Positions 23,600 through 47,213 of a DNA stretch of 64,000 nucleotides are shown piece after piece. The stretch's first letter is position 1. Each line of letters starts with the position of its first letter. The notes under the pieces were generated by a model. It did no database searches, was not told the origin of the DNA, and was given only the letters and a program-made list of their open reading frames with translations. Both the position numbers and the translations under genes were made by a program. Source of the DNA: Meandrina meandrites (lineage: Eukaryota > Cnidaria > Anthozoa > Scleractinia > Meandrinidae); assembly GCA_963693305.1 (NCBI GenBank), contig OY855906.1, positions 29,053,126-29,117,125 of the forward strand, written 5' to 3'.

Positions 23600-24889
23600 T
23601 CCTCAATAAGTGTTCACGAAGAAGTTTCACGAATCGTTGTTGACTAGCAATACAAGTCAATTTCCTTAAGTAGATCGTGCTGTGATCGAAGTGATTTCTC
23701 AGTTTGCGTCTGAGCCGTTTACTTTAAAAGCAAACATATCCTGCCACGCCACCAAAATGTTTACCGTTGATTCACTGGGTCGATGACTATATTTTGCAAA
23801 ATAACCAATGTAACTTCTCGACGAAGTAAGCAGAGCTGATGACAAATGATTGAGCGAATCATTCTTGCTTAATAATATACCCGTTTGAACGGTTAAGGCA
23901 AACCTAGGTTGAATTAGCGATACGTCTCTCGGTTTAATCATCAACGAACTTAGTTTTTGACATAAACCCAAGCGAACTTGAAAACAATATATATTACAGG
24001 TAGACAATGAGTCTGCTTTCAATCCAAATACCGGACTATACGCAACAAGCTTTTAGAGACACGTACAGTGCTAACATAAAATAAAATTATCACACGAAAT
24101 TGCATCCTTGCCGCTGCAGCGATTTACCTTCAGGGCACGTTTCAGAATTAGTACTTATTTCCACCCTCACGAATGAAACGCTGTGACATCTATCTTTTTC
24201 CCTATGTTCGTCACAAGAGACACGTCGAGACAAGGTCTTCGTTCAAACATAAAGCGTACTTATCGATGTCAACTAGAAAGTCGACATTCCTGTTCTCGAA
24301 TAATTGAAACGATGTATTTGCTGTGAAATGTATACATGGAGGCTGAGGTTTGTTTGCAGAGGGATGAAACGCATTTAAATTCTTAACTTTCCCAAGCAAC
24401 GGAATACCCCAGAAAACATCATTTACAGGCAGATGCGATGTAACGTACCGTTCTCTTGTTCTACGCCCACTTCAGAATGGCTAAGCTTTAAGGGGGTTCC
24501 CGGTACTATTTGCGTGAGGCGTGATTTGGCCTATACATTTTATCATCAAACCTGGTTTAAGCTTTTATTTTACGTGATTCGGGATTTCCAATCTTAAAAT
24601 CTTTTCACGTGGACGTAAATGGAAGTTTTGGCCTACACGTGACTAGAAAACGAAGAGTTTAATTGAGAGTGATTCGAGAGTACATACATACACATCCATT
24701 AACTTCATGTAGAGTCATGTTGTTTTTTCGTGAATTAATTTCTGGTTCGTGAACGTTCTAGTAAATTTACGTACTTGCCTTCATCGCTGTGGTCAGGTTT
24801 CGAAAACATTTTGTCTGCCTGAATTGAATTGGTCTCTGACCCCTCAAGTGCTCACCATACCTTCCCTGTGTGTTTAAATTTGTTTCATT

Positions 24890-24928
<39 letters not shown>

Positions 24929-27900
24929 TTGTTGCTGTTGCTGTTGTTGTTTATATGTAAAACGTCATCGCGTCAATTTTTATGTGAACGTAAAAAGGAA
25001 TTTTGGCTATATTTGTGACACGTTCACTGAAAGACCAAAACTTTCATCCAGAATCCTCAAATGGCCATGACCATGAAGAGTCCCTCAGGTAAGACTCAGC
25101 ATTAACCAGCAGTTGATCTCCGCACAACCGAGACATTATCTTCCCGAACAACTACATTAAAGGGGCAGTATCACGAGCGGTCTTCTAAGTGTTCCGTAAA
25201 CTACACTAGAATTATAAAGGTGCACTCACAGACTAGCACGATAACCTTTAAACGCCAAAAAGGCATAAATTGATTCTATAATATGCGCATAAACCATAAT
25301 CAATGGTGTATTTTAATGATTTTCCTCCAAGTAACACTGTCAAACTTTAAAACGTCGGCCCGACGTTTTCAAATTTAAGACCACTTCTTTTCTACCCGTC
25401 CGCAAACACACCAGTTTTAAACAACTTTCGCGACCAGTTCAGAGCATTTTAGTAAGGTTAGGCAAGTGTTAGTGGATTTCCAACTAATACCAACAAGATT
25501 TTCAAGTAGGCTAAATCTTCGTGAAACTGCCACTTTAAAACAGGTCGGCAATACACATTTTAAGCGATGATGTCATCGGGGGAGTGGACCTGTTCTGTTG
25601 TGCGCGATAGACCGAAAACAGGACTGGGAACTAACCACAGGGCCATCACAGGAAGAAATCAAGTTCAACTCAACAAGAGATCGCCGCGTAGGACGTAAAG
25701 CAAAATACTCTCGGGCAGTTAGGACTAATACATAGTATGAACGAAAGAGAAAAAATATATTTGATAAGTTGAGCTAGGTTTTGTAAATAAAAATCACGTT
25801 ACATTCTTTTGAAACAAAAGGGCCAGTGTAAACAATTTCAAGACACCGTTTGACCCTGTATCGTATTTCCATTCACGCTACAAGACAACGCAACGTTTGT
25901 TGAACAATCGCTCAGCTACTTTTATTTACTTAATTTTTGACAAATTTCCTGAAAATTATTAAAGAACCCCTAGTGAAACATCATCGCTTCTGCATGCATT
26001 GCGTGCCATTTATTCGTTGTTGCAAAAACGACTAATTCTGAGGCTGAAGCTTTCTGGTTATAATTCCTACGCGCAGCCCCGTCGTAAATACTTTAATCTA
26101 TATATTTCAGGGTGTGTAACATACTGTGAGCTGTAAAAAGAAATTATGAAGTCACCTCATCAGCAGTTAAAGCTCTTATGAGGGAAGTACCACTTTGGGA
26201 ATTCGAAAAGTGTTCTTTCTAGAGCTGGTCTCTTACGAAAACCTCTCGCTGAAACCGGCAATAGAGGCTAATCGCTTACCACAGCTTTGGACAGGAGTAA
26301 TACTTCTTACTTCAATCACATGGTAAGACTCTTTCTCCAGCCATCGCCATCAGCCATCTAGAACTTTTAATTTGCGATCTTTACTGAGGAGCGTTACGTA
26401 TCAGTGGCAATGACATATCACAGTAAATGCGATCGATCAAGCAGGCAATGTATAGCTTGAATAATGAAAAATACTGACTGGTCCCTAACGACAGCTTAAC
26501 AACAAAGGAAAGGACCAGTTGGTGTTTGCAAAAAGTGGTCACAGTTACAACAGGAGCGGTCCCTTTCGAAAGCTTTCAAAACGGGATTCTACCTAAAGCG
26601 AATCGCTTACAAGGGTGGTTGCAAGGAGAGCTTTGACTGTACATTTTTTTAGTCCAATCCCCTTTAGCGATATGTCATGATTTAATTCGATCATGATACT
26701 TTTAAATTACACGACAATCACTGGTCACTCATTGGTCTAGAGCATTCGACATTCGAACAGCAAATACCACCCACGCTGTGCACGTTTCTCTACTTGGACA
26801 ACATCAGTGTAAACCATCATGAAACACGATCGAGTGCTATATTGTGTCAAATGTCTCTTTTGAAACCGACCATAAAGTAGTGCAAATAAATATATTTCTT
26901 AAGGGAAATGAAATGAATTTCATGTGGGGCCTCCGGGATTTTTTTATTGTTATTTTAAATGTCGCCATAAAATAGACCATGTATGCCGCTATTCGTTCTA
27001 TGTATTCTCGATTTAAGTCGGTTAGAATGACCTGATTTAGAAGTTCATAAAACAGTAACAGGTTATGACACATTGCAGTAGAAATATTTATTTCTCTACC
27101 GATGACAATCATGATAACAGCAAGCAAAATATAATACAGCAGCCGTGAAAACGAAGCAGGTTGTTTAAACCATACTTTACCAACAGATTCTTGCGAACGC
27201 ATTGAAAAGCCATAGTCTTGTACTGACCAATTATTCAAATTGTACGGAATACGCTAAACAATATTACGATGAATGGTGAAATAAACTGTGTTATACAGAT
27301 TCTGTGACTAGGTTCAATTGGTTGTCCTGACGGTAGAATACGGTGGCAAACACAAAACAAGATGACAACATATTGCTTACAAATTAAACAGATTAAGAAC
27401 AAAAAATTATAGGAAAAAAGAACAACAATCCAATCTTAAAATCCGCAAACTTTCGTAAGAAAAAGTTATATAGGCATACATCTTAAATATATTATCGTAA
27501 CCTATTTATTTTGATACCTAGAGAATTATATTACTCGCGTTTATAAAGTAATGAAACTTTATTCAGTCTGAACACAGGAAAAGGATAATCTTTAGCCCCT
27601 AACGGTATTTTCATTGCACGCGAAATACTGAAATACAATTTCATTATATTTCAACGGGCTTAAATTTCAATATCCTTTCTTCCGTACAGGATGGGTATTT
27701 TAATAATATCACCAGGTAAACGCAGCTCTTAATGCTGTCAGTCCAAGCAGTTGGTTAGTTATTTATCGGATTTCTGAACAATCCTATTGTAATCTTTCTA
27801 CAGTGATTGTAGCAAATATATATTTTTGTAGTCTCTTTAGTATTGGCATCATGCCGGCAACCATTGCTCCGCTTGCTTTCACTTCCAATGTATATAAAAA

Positions 27901-28648
27901 CTACTAAAACATATATTCCGCTTGTCACCGCTGAACAAGCAATATGGCACACTTAAACAGTTATGTTCAAAGTTTTAAAACGTTTCTTGTTTTTGGTAAG
28001 ACATATTTTAACGATCTTCATAGAACTGTATCAAGTTGCTTTAAATTTAGTAGTGGCCAATACTGCTAACGGGATTAAGCTAATTATGCTTACATTAATG
28101 AGTTCTTTTCAAGAGTGCGATTTCCCAAGAGGGTAACTGGTATATAAACATTACCAAAACTTACCAACTATAATTTCGCTGATTCCTGCAAAGTCTGACG
28201 AAATCTCCTCTGTCTAGCTCTAAGTGGATTTCTCTGGGTAAAAAGTGATCCAGCTGCCATTTCTGATCTGTTTCGGCCCCAACGTGCAATAAGGATTTTT
28301 ATCACCTGTTTCACGGATCACTTACGATGTCAACCCAATCAATTACATCACTTCAAACAATTCATCTTCTGACGTTCTTAATTAGTTATTGGCGATTTAA
28401 TTTGCATAATCGGGGAATACAAAAGCCTGGCTTCTAACAGTGGACGGGTCAGTCTTAATGGCATACTCTCGTATTGCCGACTCTTCTTGATATTTGCTTC
28501 GTGATTGGTATCGAGAAAACGGTTGTTCTCTCCGTAAATTTTTCGGCTATTTTAAAAGAGAACATAGTTACTAAGGCAATTCATTTTCAATCTTCCGTCG
28601 CTTAAAGACGCGAAAAGCTTTTGGCTCGAAAGTGTCAAAAGTGACAAT
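23600..28648. other. Shared upstream region of the divergent Eph-like genes
   Basis: Most of the 6.9 kb between the start codons of genes A and B, right of the short MULE. It holds a CTG/TTG triplet run at 24893-24950 but no frame with recognisable domains. The longest frame (26837-27238, minus) starts with TTG, is AT-rich and has no homologue I recognise. Promoter elements for either gene must lie here or near 21.8 kb, but none is clear enough to mark. Confidence 0.5.
24893..24950. repeat. TGC/TGT triplet microsatellite
   Basis: Run of TGC repeats passing into TGT/TGC interruptions. It is located in non-coding DNA upstream of both Eph-like genes, so the apparent polycysteine frame is not a protein. 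Confidence 0.9.
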
Positions 28649-39589
<10,941 letters not shown>

Positions 39590-41678
39590 AATGAACCCAG
39601 ACTCTAAACGTGTCAATCCTCGATATCTCAACAAAGAGCTTTGATTCTCAGTAGCTGGCAAAGCTTCCGTACGAAAAATGTGTTCCGCCTGAAAGTGGGA
39701 ACACGTTCTGTTCCGGCAGTGTCAGGGGCAGTGGCTGAGTGGGACTTAAGCTTACACAGAATCAGTGTACTATATAAGAGAAACGAGCGGAAACCCGAAT
39801 AGATGAAAGTTAAAAGGGCGACAACGTTTGATCTGCAGAAATGTCTGACTTGTAAAAATTTAGAATTTGCTTTAGAAATGATTGAAAAAAAAATTACAAC
39901 CCAAAATCTAATTGACACTGAAAATGCGTATAAAATGAGTTGACATTTACAGTTACCCACTACTCCCTAAAGATATTTTATCAGTTACAGTTAACAGCTT
40001 CTTCTTCGATTGTATAATATCTTGCATCACTGTAACATCCATCCAATACTTCCTTCGCATTTTGTTGTATTGTCCATATACATTAACTATTAAGAAAAGA
40101 CTGAAGAAAGGTGACGGACCTTTTTGTACAGTTCATTCCTACAAGGCTTGTCTTCTAAGGTACAATGCAATGGAAAGCAAGTTCAGCTTGCAACCAAAAA
40201 ATATATTCAGATTGTAAATATGACATAATTTATTTTACAGCCGTATGCACGTGCATACAACTACTTAAGGCAAACTCTCGAGCGATTTTAGCCGCAGGAA
40301 CATGTACAAGATTGATACTATGTCGTCCTTTTCGGTTTCCTTTCATATTATTGAAGCGTTTAGTTTGCACAGTCTGAAAAGGATCGACTAGATAACGACA
40401 ACATGGATTTTGTAAATATCAAAGAAAATTTACCCGAAAATAAACGCCATTATTTTCCCCCAAGTTAATGGTGGTAGAAATAAGTTCTTTAGCAATTAAA
40501 ATCAAGATTAATGACTGATGGACAATGTTGTACTCTTGTGAGTTCAGCTAAGTTGTTCGCATCCATGGTGGGAACCAAGACTGGGAAAATGGAAACCATT
40601 TTGCCCAATCTCGGCTTTAGCATGGATCTCAGCATGGGACTGCCCTTTTTTGCAGTCTCGACTCACTTTAACGTTGTGATCTACCTGGCTTCCCCTTTTT
40701 GTTGAGAAAACTGGAGAAACAGGTGGATCGGAAGATCTTAGCAATCTATAAGTGGATTTCAATATGGGCAAAAACAGTTGAAATCTCAGGAAATCTTATT
40801 CCTGCTGCCATGTCTGATTGTGATATGACCAATTTTTATCGAGATATTTTGGCTTTGAAATTGTTGCCGTGAGATCTGATTATTAAAATCCCTGCAGAGC
40901 AACTCCTCCCTCCTCACAAACAATTGCTACTGTCATTTTCAGTATTCCTCCTATCGTTGTGGTTGTTGTTTGGTTTGTTTTTGTTTTTGTTTGTTTGTTT
41001 GTTTGTTTTTCTCATTTTAAAGTGGATACAATGAAACCATAAGCAGTTTTTTTTTTTTTTTTTTTTTTTTAATGTTTTCAGAAGTCGTGCAAAAGGAGTT
41101 AACAATAGGTTTCCAGATTGTCTGATAAAGTAAATGAAAAACCACTACAGTTTACTCACAGCCGTTTCGTTTTAATTCATGAAATTCCATTGATTTCTAC
41201 CTCAGCAGTGAAACACGATCGCCCCTTAAAACGACGGCGGGGGATATTTATATTACACCTGAGATACAGGGCGAGGCAGTCCTGAAAATCGAAGTATTTA
41301 TTTTCGAAGAGATCAACCTTGAACTGAGAGGAGTGCAATTACCCGCACTAAAGGCGTTTTGGTGGGTGATAATTAAAGCTCATAGCATCAAAAGAATCTT
41401 CAGAATGTGTTCAACCGATTATACACTGAGTTCTAACCCAAAAAGTGTCTCTAGTTTTTGCCGAGACGCCGTTGCATTCTGTTTTTGAAAGACGGAAAGT
41501 AGCGAGTCCGGGGCTTGATGGTAAGGCGGCAGAACACGGAGACCCAGTTTTCTGAATGCAACAGCCCACACTCCACGGTCCAATGAGGGATATCTTAGGG
41601 CGTGGTAGTCCCATTGGGCAGCGGTGGAATTCTCCTGAGATAATGTTGCTCTTTTAGAACCATCCTCAGGCAAATCAA
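39590..41678. other. Downstream of gene B, no supported gene
   Basis: Likely 3' UTR of gene B followed by intergenic DNA. A possible poly(A) hexamer AATAAA is at 40439-40444, about 850 bases past the stop. GTTT repeats at 40974-41007 and a T run at 41047-41070 follow. No kinase-like or other domain-bearing frame was found, which supports the end of gene B at 39589. Confidence 0.55.
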
Positions 41679-41883
41679 ATAAACGATAATTGCAACACTA
41701 CAAATCCTGACCACGCATCTACAATCTAAACTATAAAGCCACGATGGGAACAGCGCGCGAGTGAGTCTTGAAATGGGACTCACTCGCGTGCTCATGTTAC
41801 CCGAAGGTCATTGGTTCGAATACCCCTCGGCCACTATTTTTGTTTCAGTGGTCACGATTTACAGTGTAGCAATTATCGTTTAT
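41679..41883. mobile_element. Small inverted-repeat element with internal hairpin
   Basis: Imperfect inverted repeats at 41679-41714 and 41848-41883 share AAACGATAATTG / CAATTATCGTTT and GACCAC / GTGGTC. Inside, CGCGAGTGAGTC (41756-41767) is exactly inverted at 41777-41788 with a 9-base loop. It is followed by GGTTCGAATACCC, which resembles a Pol III B box. No coding capacity. Confidence 0.65.
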
Positions 41884-42387
41884 AAAGTGGCTCATGCCCC
41901 CTTAAAGTACCTGCGCCTAAGTTGAACTACCTTGTCCTTTACTATACAGGACATTCCCGGTGATCAGTACGGAGAACTTGTAAGTTGATTTTAACTATAA
42001 ATGCATATGAAAATCCACCTGGATGGTCGCAACATTGACATCATGTAAGAATGTTTAGAAACCTTATATTTGTAAACAGCTTTCTCATTTCAGTGAATTG
42101 ATTAGGCACCCCTTCGACTGGACTGCGAACAATGTCCTTGTGTCCACGGTTTCCTTTACGCACAGAAATGCAGCAAACACTGTTTGAAGTGGATGTCGTT
42201 ATAATGCAATTACGACCTGATTTAAACGTTGCTGTAAGGTCATTCCCCCGTAATAGAAATGAACATAGATTTTCAATCCAACTTTGGCTATTGTTTGTGT
42301 ATTTAAAGGGAACTCAAATATTGAAATAAAAAAGGTGTGACTATATTTGCTTAAGAACAGGAATTCCTTAATTCCTTGATCCCTTAA

Positions 42388-42981
42388 CCCTATTCAGACC
42401 GCGGGATGGAGGGGGGGGGGGGGGGGGGGGGGAGTGCCGGCGCTGACTTTGAACGTTTATAACTTTTTCAAGATTCAACCAAACGCTGCCAAACTTTACG
42501 AGTTTTTCTGAAATTTATCTGGGAAGAAATTGGTATGATAGGTTGTTGTGTCTGGAACTTGACGTTACGATGGCAGCGTCATTTTGACAGGCTGGTTTTT
42601 CCAAATTTGTAATTTTTGTGTTTCCATTAATAAAAATTAACTTTAATTCAACTATTTTCACCTCTTTTAGGTTTTTTGCACTATTTCATAGATTTGAGTA
42701 TTTTTCAGCAATTTTGGGCGGTTTTCTGATGTTTTGGGAAAATTTTGAAATCCAAGATGACGGATCCAAGATGGCGGCTGTTTCGACATCATGATGTAAT
42801 TGTCATGTGATGTGACGTCATCACCGCACGTGACTATATAAACAGATAGATTTTTGGACATACTATATATCCTGTAAGTTTTATTGCGATTGCTTAAATA
42901 TTCTGGAAGTTATGGAGGGGGGCGGAATCCCCCCCCCTCCCCCCGGTCTGAAAAGATCCAAAAAAGCCCGGTATGAATAGG
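42388..42981. mobile_element. MITE-like element with poly-G and poly-C inner ends
   Basis: Ends CCCTATTCAGACC and CCGGTATGAATAGGG are inverted with few differences. Just inside, a G tract (about 42411-42432) faces a C tract (about 42929-42947), so the pairing extends. The body holds AAGATGGCGGC and repeated TGACGTCA-like words. No coding capacity. Confidence 0.65.
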
Positions 42982-43964
42982 GGTAAGTTTATCAGGTTCC
43001 TGAAGCGTTTTTATTTAAACCGTTTACATGTACTTTAGGCTTCCTGGGAACAAAACAAAAAAAAATGAGAGAAGACAAAGCGGCCAATATGTAAACAAGA
43101 CAAAAATGCAAACTTACAAAAATAATCAACATTTACTTTTCACATAAATTTGCACTCGTACATTTTGGATGTTACAAAGCAACAACAAAAGCAGCAATAA
43201 CAACAACGCTCTATACCATATAGCGTCAACTTCAGCGATACGCGAATTTTTGAATCAAAACTGTATTAAGCAAATTATTATATCTACTTAAATGGTAGGC
43301 ATTTGCTCTTTTCGCGGAGTTAAAATTCGACCTCGAGCTCAGTCCGAAAAAGAATGGTGGAAAATTGTACCGTATATATGGTTTTTCCGTAACACTAGTT
43401 TTTGCTAGTAGTTGTTGATGTTGCAAGAATACTTGGTTCGTCACTCCTCATATATACATTTTAATGACTTTCAGTCAGCGTTTGTTAATACTTCTCACGA
43501 CGAACGAAACTGTAAACACATAGCCCGTACATTTTTAATAAAGGCAAAATTCAAGCTATTCGCTTTTAACAGGATTCTCTGAGCCAATCAAACAGCCAGA
43601 AATGCAATAACACTGGTTGAAAATTTCCTAATATTAATTATCATCATAGGACTGGCAGCCAAAAAAAAAAAAAAAAAAAAACAGATAACTAAGCTGCAAC
43701 CACAGCCCCAAAACCCTTGCTGAAATTTCATATCAACAGCAATATTCAGATAACTACATTTGTTGTTATGTCATGATGTCCATCTGAAACAAGAGCACTA
43801 CTGGAAGGCCAGGTGCTCTATAGCCTCCAACGTAGACAGTCTTGCATCAGTCCTGTTTTAGTTAAGTTTTATGCTGTTGGATTACTATATGTTTTTATTG
43901 TCATGGTAAAAATGCTTCTTCAAAAAGCGTCTACTGGAGAGTAGGCACTCTAGTGGTTACCGAT

Positions 43965-44200
43965 TTTACCCTACCCTACCGTACCCTACCGTACCGTACC
44001 GTACCGTACCCTACCCTACCCTACCCTACCCTACCCTACCCTACTCTACCCTACCCTACCCTACCCTACCCTACCCTACCCTACCCTACCCTACCCTACC
44101 CTACCCTACCCTACCCTACCCTACCCTACCCTACCCTACCCTACCCTACCCTACCCTACCCTACCCTACCCTACCCTACCCTACCCTACCCTACCCCACT
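43965..44200. repeat. (CCCTA)n pentanucleotide array
   Basis: More than 40 tandem CCCTA units; the first units vary as CCGTA. The unit is one base shorter than the metazoan telomere repeat complement CCCTAA and keeps a five-base period throughout, so it is a satellite and not an interstitial telomere tract of the usual type. Confidence 0.96.
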
Positions 44201-44398
44201 ATAGCTTTTTCACAGCATTTCATACTGTAACGTTTCTCCATATTTTTAAATTTCAAATTTTAGCGTTTCTTTCTACCGTTACTTATCTCTTAGCCGCGTC
44301 ACTTAGATCAGTACGTTATCATTATTTGCTTGTTATATCGTGTTTCCTATATCTTAAATTTGTAACGTTTCACTTTTAGACTCATTCTTTGTAACACC

Positions 44399-44427
44399 CT
44401 GAAGAGGGAAGGCCGCGCCTTCCGAAA
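44399..44427 (+). other. Hammerhead-like motif, probable retroelement 3' end
   Basis: CTGAAGA is followed by a strong hairpin (GGAAGGC, loop CGC, GCCTTCC) and then GAAA, the order of the hammerhead ribozyme core (CUGANGA, stem II, GAAA). One extra G sits between CTGAAGA and the stem, and flanking stems I and III are not clear. Similar motifs occur at ends of Penelope-like and other retroelements. Activity is doubtful. Confidence 0.35.
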
Positions 44428-44479
44428 TATTGGAAATATATATAGTTCCCAACTGTTCAATCAGCCTTGCTTTTCTTCG

Positions 44480-44485
44480 TTTATT
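44480..44485 (-). promoter_or_regulatory. Poly(A) signal of the collagen/Ig/discoidin gene
   Basis: AATAAA on the minus strand, about 52 bases past the stop codon at 44537. It would give a short 3' UTR. Confidence 0.6.
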
Positions 44486-44536
44486 ATAATCTAGTCTATT
44501 ATTGTCTCGGAAAATTGACGACGGTATAGTTTACCT

Positions 44537-47171
44537 TCAAGATAGCACGAATATTTCAACTCTCAAAGAAGGCCAGCTATGGTATGTAACGGGATAAAAT
44601 CGTACAAATCTTGCTTTCATTTCAGTACTGAGTGAATGCTTTACAATGCCATTACTATCTGTGTTTCCTGAGAACACCTGCAAATAAAACAAGAAACATT
44701 GCATATTATCTAGATTCAAGGAGGACTGATGGAAAATAATTCTTAAGAAAAATGATAAATAAACATTCCACAATGGTTAGATCGTGCAACTATTTTCGTC
44801 AGGTGCACTTAAATAAGTTGATCAATCGTAGAATTAATCATAAAACCTTACATATACAGTTTACATAAGCAAGGTAATAGTTCCTTCAAACAAGGGACGA
44901 TGCGCTCTGTTGCATACTATATTGTCAGACGTCTAGAATATGTCAGATAATGTTGCTAGCCATAGTACGTATCTAATAAATAATATATTTATGAGCAAGA
45001 ACGCGAGAGTGGTCATTCTTAGTTTGGGTGGAACACATTTTAATCATTCTCTAAACAACAACAACTACTACTACTACTACTTTATTTGTACCCTAAATTT
45101 AATTTAATTAAATTAACAAAACTAGGAAGGATAAAATCAAATGAGTACATAGCTGCCCGAAATAACCAAAATAACCACCATTTGCTAATGAGAAACTGGG
45201 CAGCCATCCTTAGTGTTTACATCAGTATTTTTTGTAGAGGTCAGGTAGATAGGACTTAAATATATTTAAACACATACAACAATACACAAACACACAGACA
45301 AAAACTAAGTTAACTTAAAACATAACCTCTCTGTCATATTATTTGTTTGGTACGTAGCTTTTATAGGACACGTCTATTTCCTTCATTCACTCACCTTTTC
45401 AACATTGTTTTCCGTGTAGGCGTTCCAAGTTAGCCCATCCTTAGATACATAAAATTTGTAGCCTTTGGCCCATTCATTACCTATTTTTCTTCCTTGTGTC
45501 GCCACTGCACAAACAGACCGCACTGCTCCCATATCAACTTGAAGATAGTCTGTTTTGTCTGTTTTGTCTGGAGTCCACGCTCCTACCCCCCTGTTTCCAT
45601 TTAGGCGACCGAAGTATGGATAATAACTACTACTATAGAACGAGCTTGCCGTCATTCTAGCATCTGGTATAATATTCCTGTCCCCTACACGTACAGGTCC
45701 ACATACTCCTGAAAATCAATTTCAAAACAATAAGTGAGTTACGCAACAACTAAAAAGATATTTCGCAGTAACTAAAAAGTAGAAATTCGTGACCTCCGCA
45801 GTGTTAAACAATAGTCAGCTCTTGTACATCATTTGTGGACAAAGCTACTAATCACAATATTAACAAGTGCACACACTCACAAACAAAAAGTAAAGGTAAA
45901 CAACGAATGCTGTGTAGGAAGAAACTTGTTGATTTTGTTTCAGTATGTGCAAAAGCTTTATCATTATTATTTTAGAAAAGTGCTCGTCGTTTATAAATGA
46001 ATTGAAAATAAACACGTTTTGGCAAAAACCCTTTACCGGTCACAACTGACTGAGTTTGAATTTTGCGTTTCAATTTACACCAATTCAACAATTTACCATC
46101 CACCCGTTGTCATTATGAAGAGGTTTTCTTTGCAACGTGTTTACGTTCTTTCATAAATGACGATTAGAAAAAAAATATATATTAAAAAACAGATGCTGTT
46201 TTCTTACCCTGGTTCCAAAGATTTTATCCCTCCTTTCTCTGCTTTTTGGCGTCAGTAGGAGATAAAAGACAGAAAACGTCTGGCACCAGGTTCCATTTTT
46301 TTTTTCTAAAAATCGTATCTCAATTTATTGAACCCGGTTTATGGGTAAAATTAGTTGCGTTGTAAGTACGTATAGTTAGCACAGTCGAACCTCTCCATAC
46401 AGACACCTCTATAATACGGACATCTATCTATTACGGACAGTTCACCTGGTCTGAAAGAGATAATAATTTATGGAAACGCTACGTCTGTAATGCGGGCACC
46501 TCTATAAAATGGTCACCGTTCCCTGTCCTTTTGGTTTCTGTATTAGACTGTATAAGATAAAGGTATACTTTGCGATCTTACCTCCTTTTACAGTCAGTTC
46601 CATAGCAGAATTTGTCCTGGCAAAGATATCATTGGACGACGCCATACAACTATATATCCCCGAGTCCTCTAATTTAATGTTCCAGATTTGAAGTGTTCCA
46701 TCCACACTAACTCTTGATCGTCCAAAAGGTAGCTCGCCGTTTTCTTTCATCCACGTGACTGTGGGTGTGGGATCCCCAGTGGCCTGACAAGGGACTGTAA
46801 TATTTTGGCTTTTGTCCGCTTCGAGTTGCTCAGGTGGCCTGACTGAAAATCGTGGCAGTTCTACAACAACGACTTGGGTAAGAGCTGAGTCGTGTCCTAA
46901 GATATTTGAAGCCGTGCATTTGTACAAGCCAGAATCCTGCTTTAGGGCATTAGTTATTGACAGCTGTCCATCTTTCAAAATAGTTCTAGATTGTGATAGT
47001 TTACCATCCACTTTAAGTCGGTCCACCTTAAACCACGTGATGACAGCGGGAGGAAAGCTAGTCACATGACATTCTGGCAGAGTGATGTTCTTGTCCTTTT
47101 GAACGTAGGATGGGCCATAAGAGAGGGAAACTTTGGGCTTGCCTGAAAAAAAAAAAAAAAAAAAAAAAAAA

Positions 47172-47213
<42 letters not shown>

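Noticed and set aside
26837..27238. 133-codon open frame on the minus strand between the Eph-like genes
   Set aside because: It begins at TTG, has no recognisable domain, is rich in residues favoured by AT-rich DNA, and no splice partner or regulatory context supports it.
41411..41795. Overlapping minus-strand frames of 66-84 codons
   Set aside because: The region abuts an inverted-repeat element and no domain or splice structure was found.
43953..44204. Long TLPYP-repeat open frame
   Set aside because: It is the translation of the CCCTA satellite, which is open in several frames.
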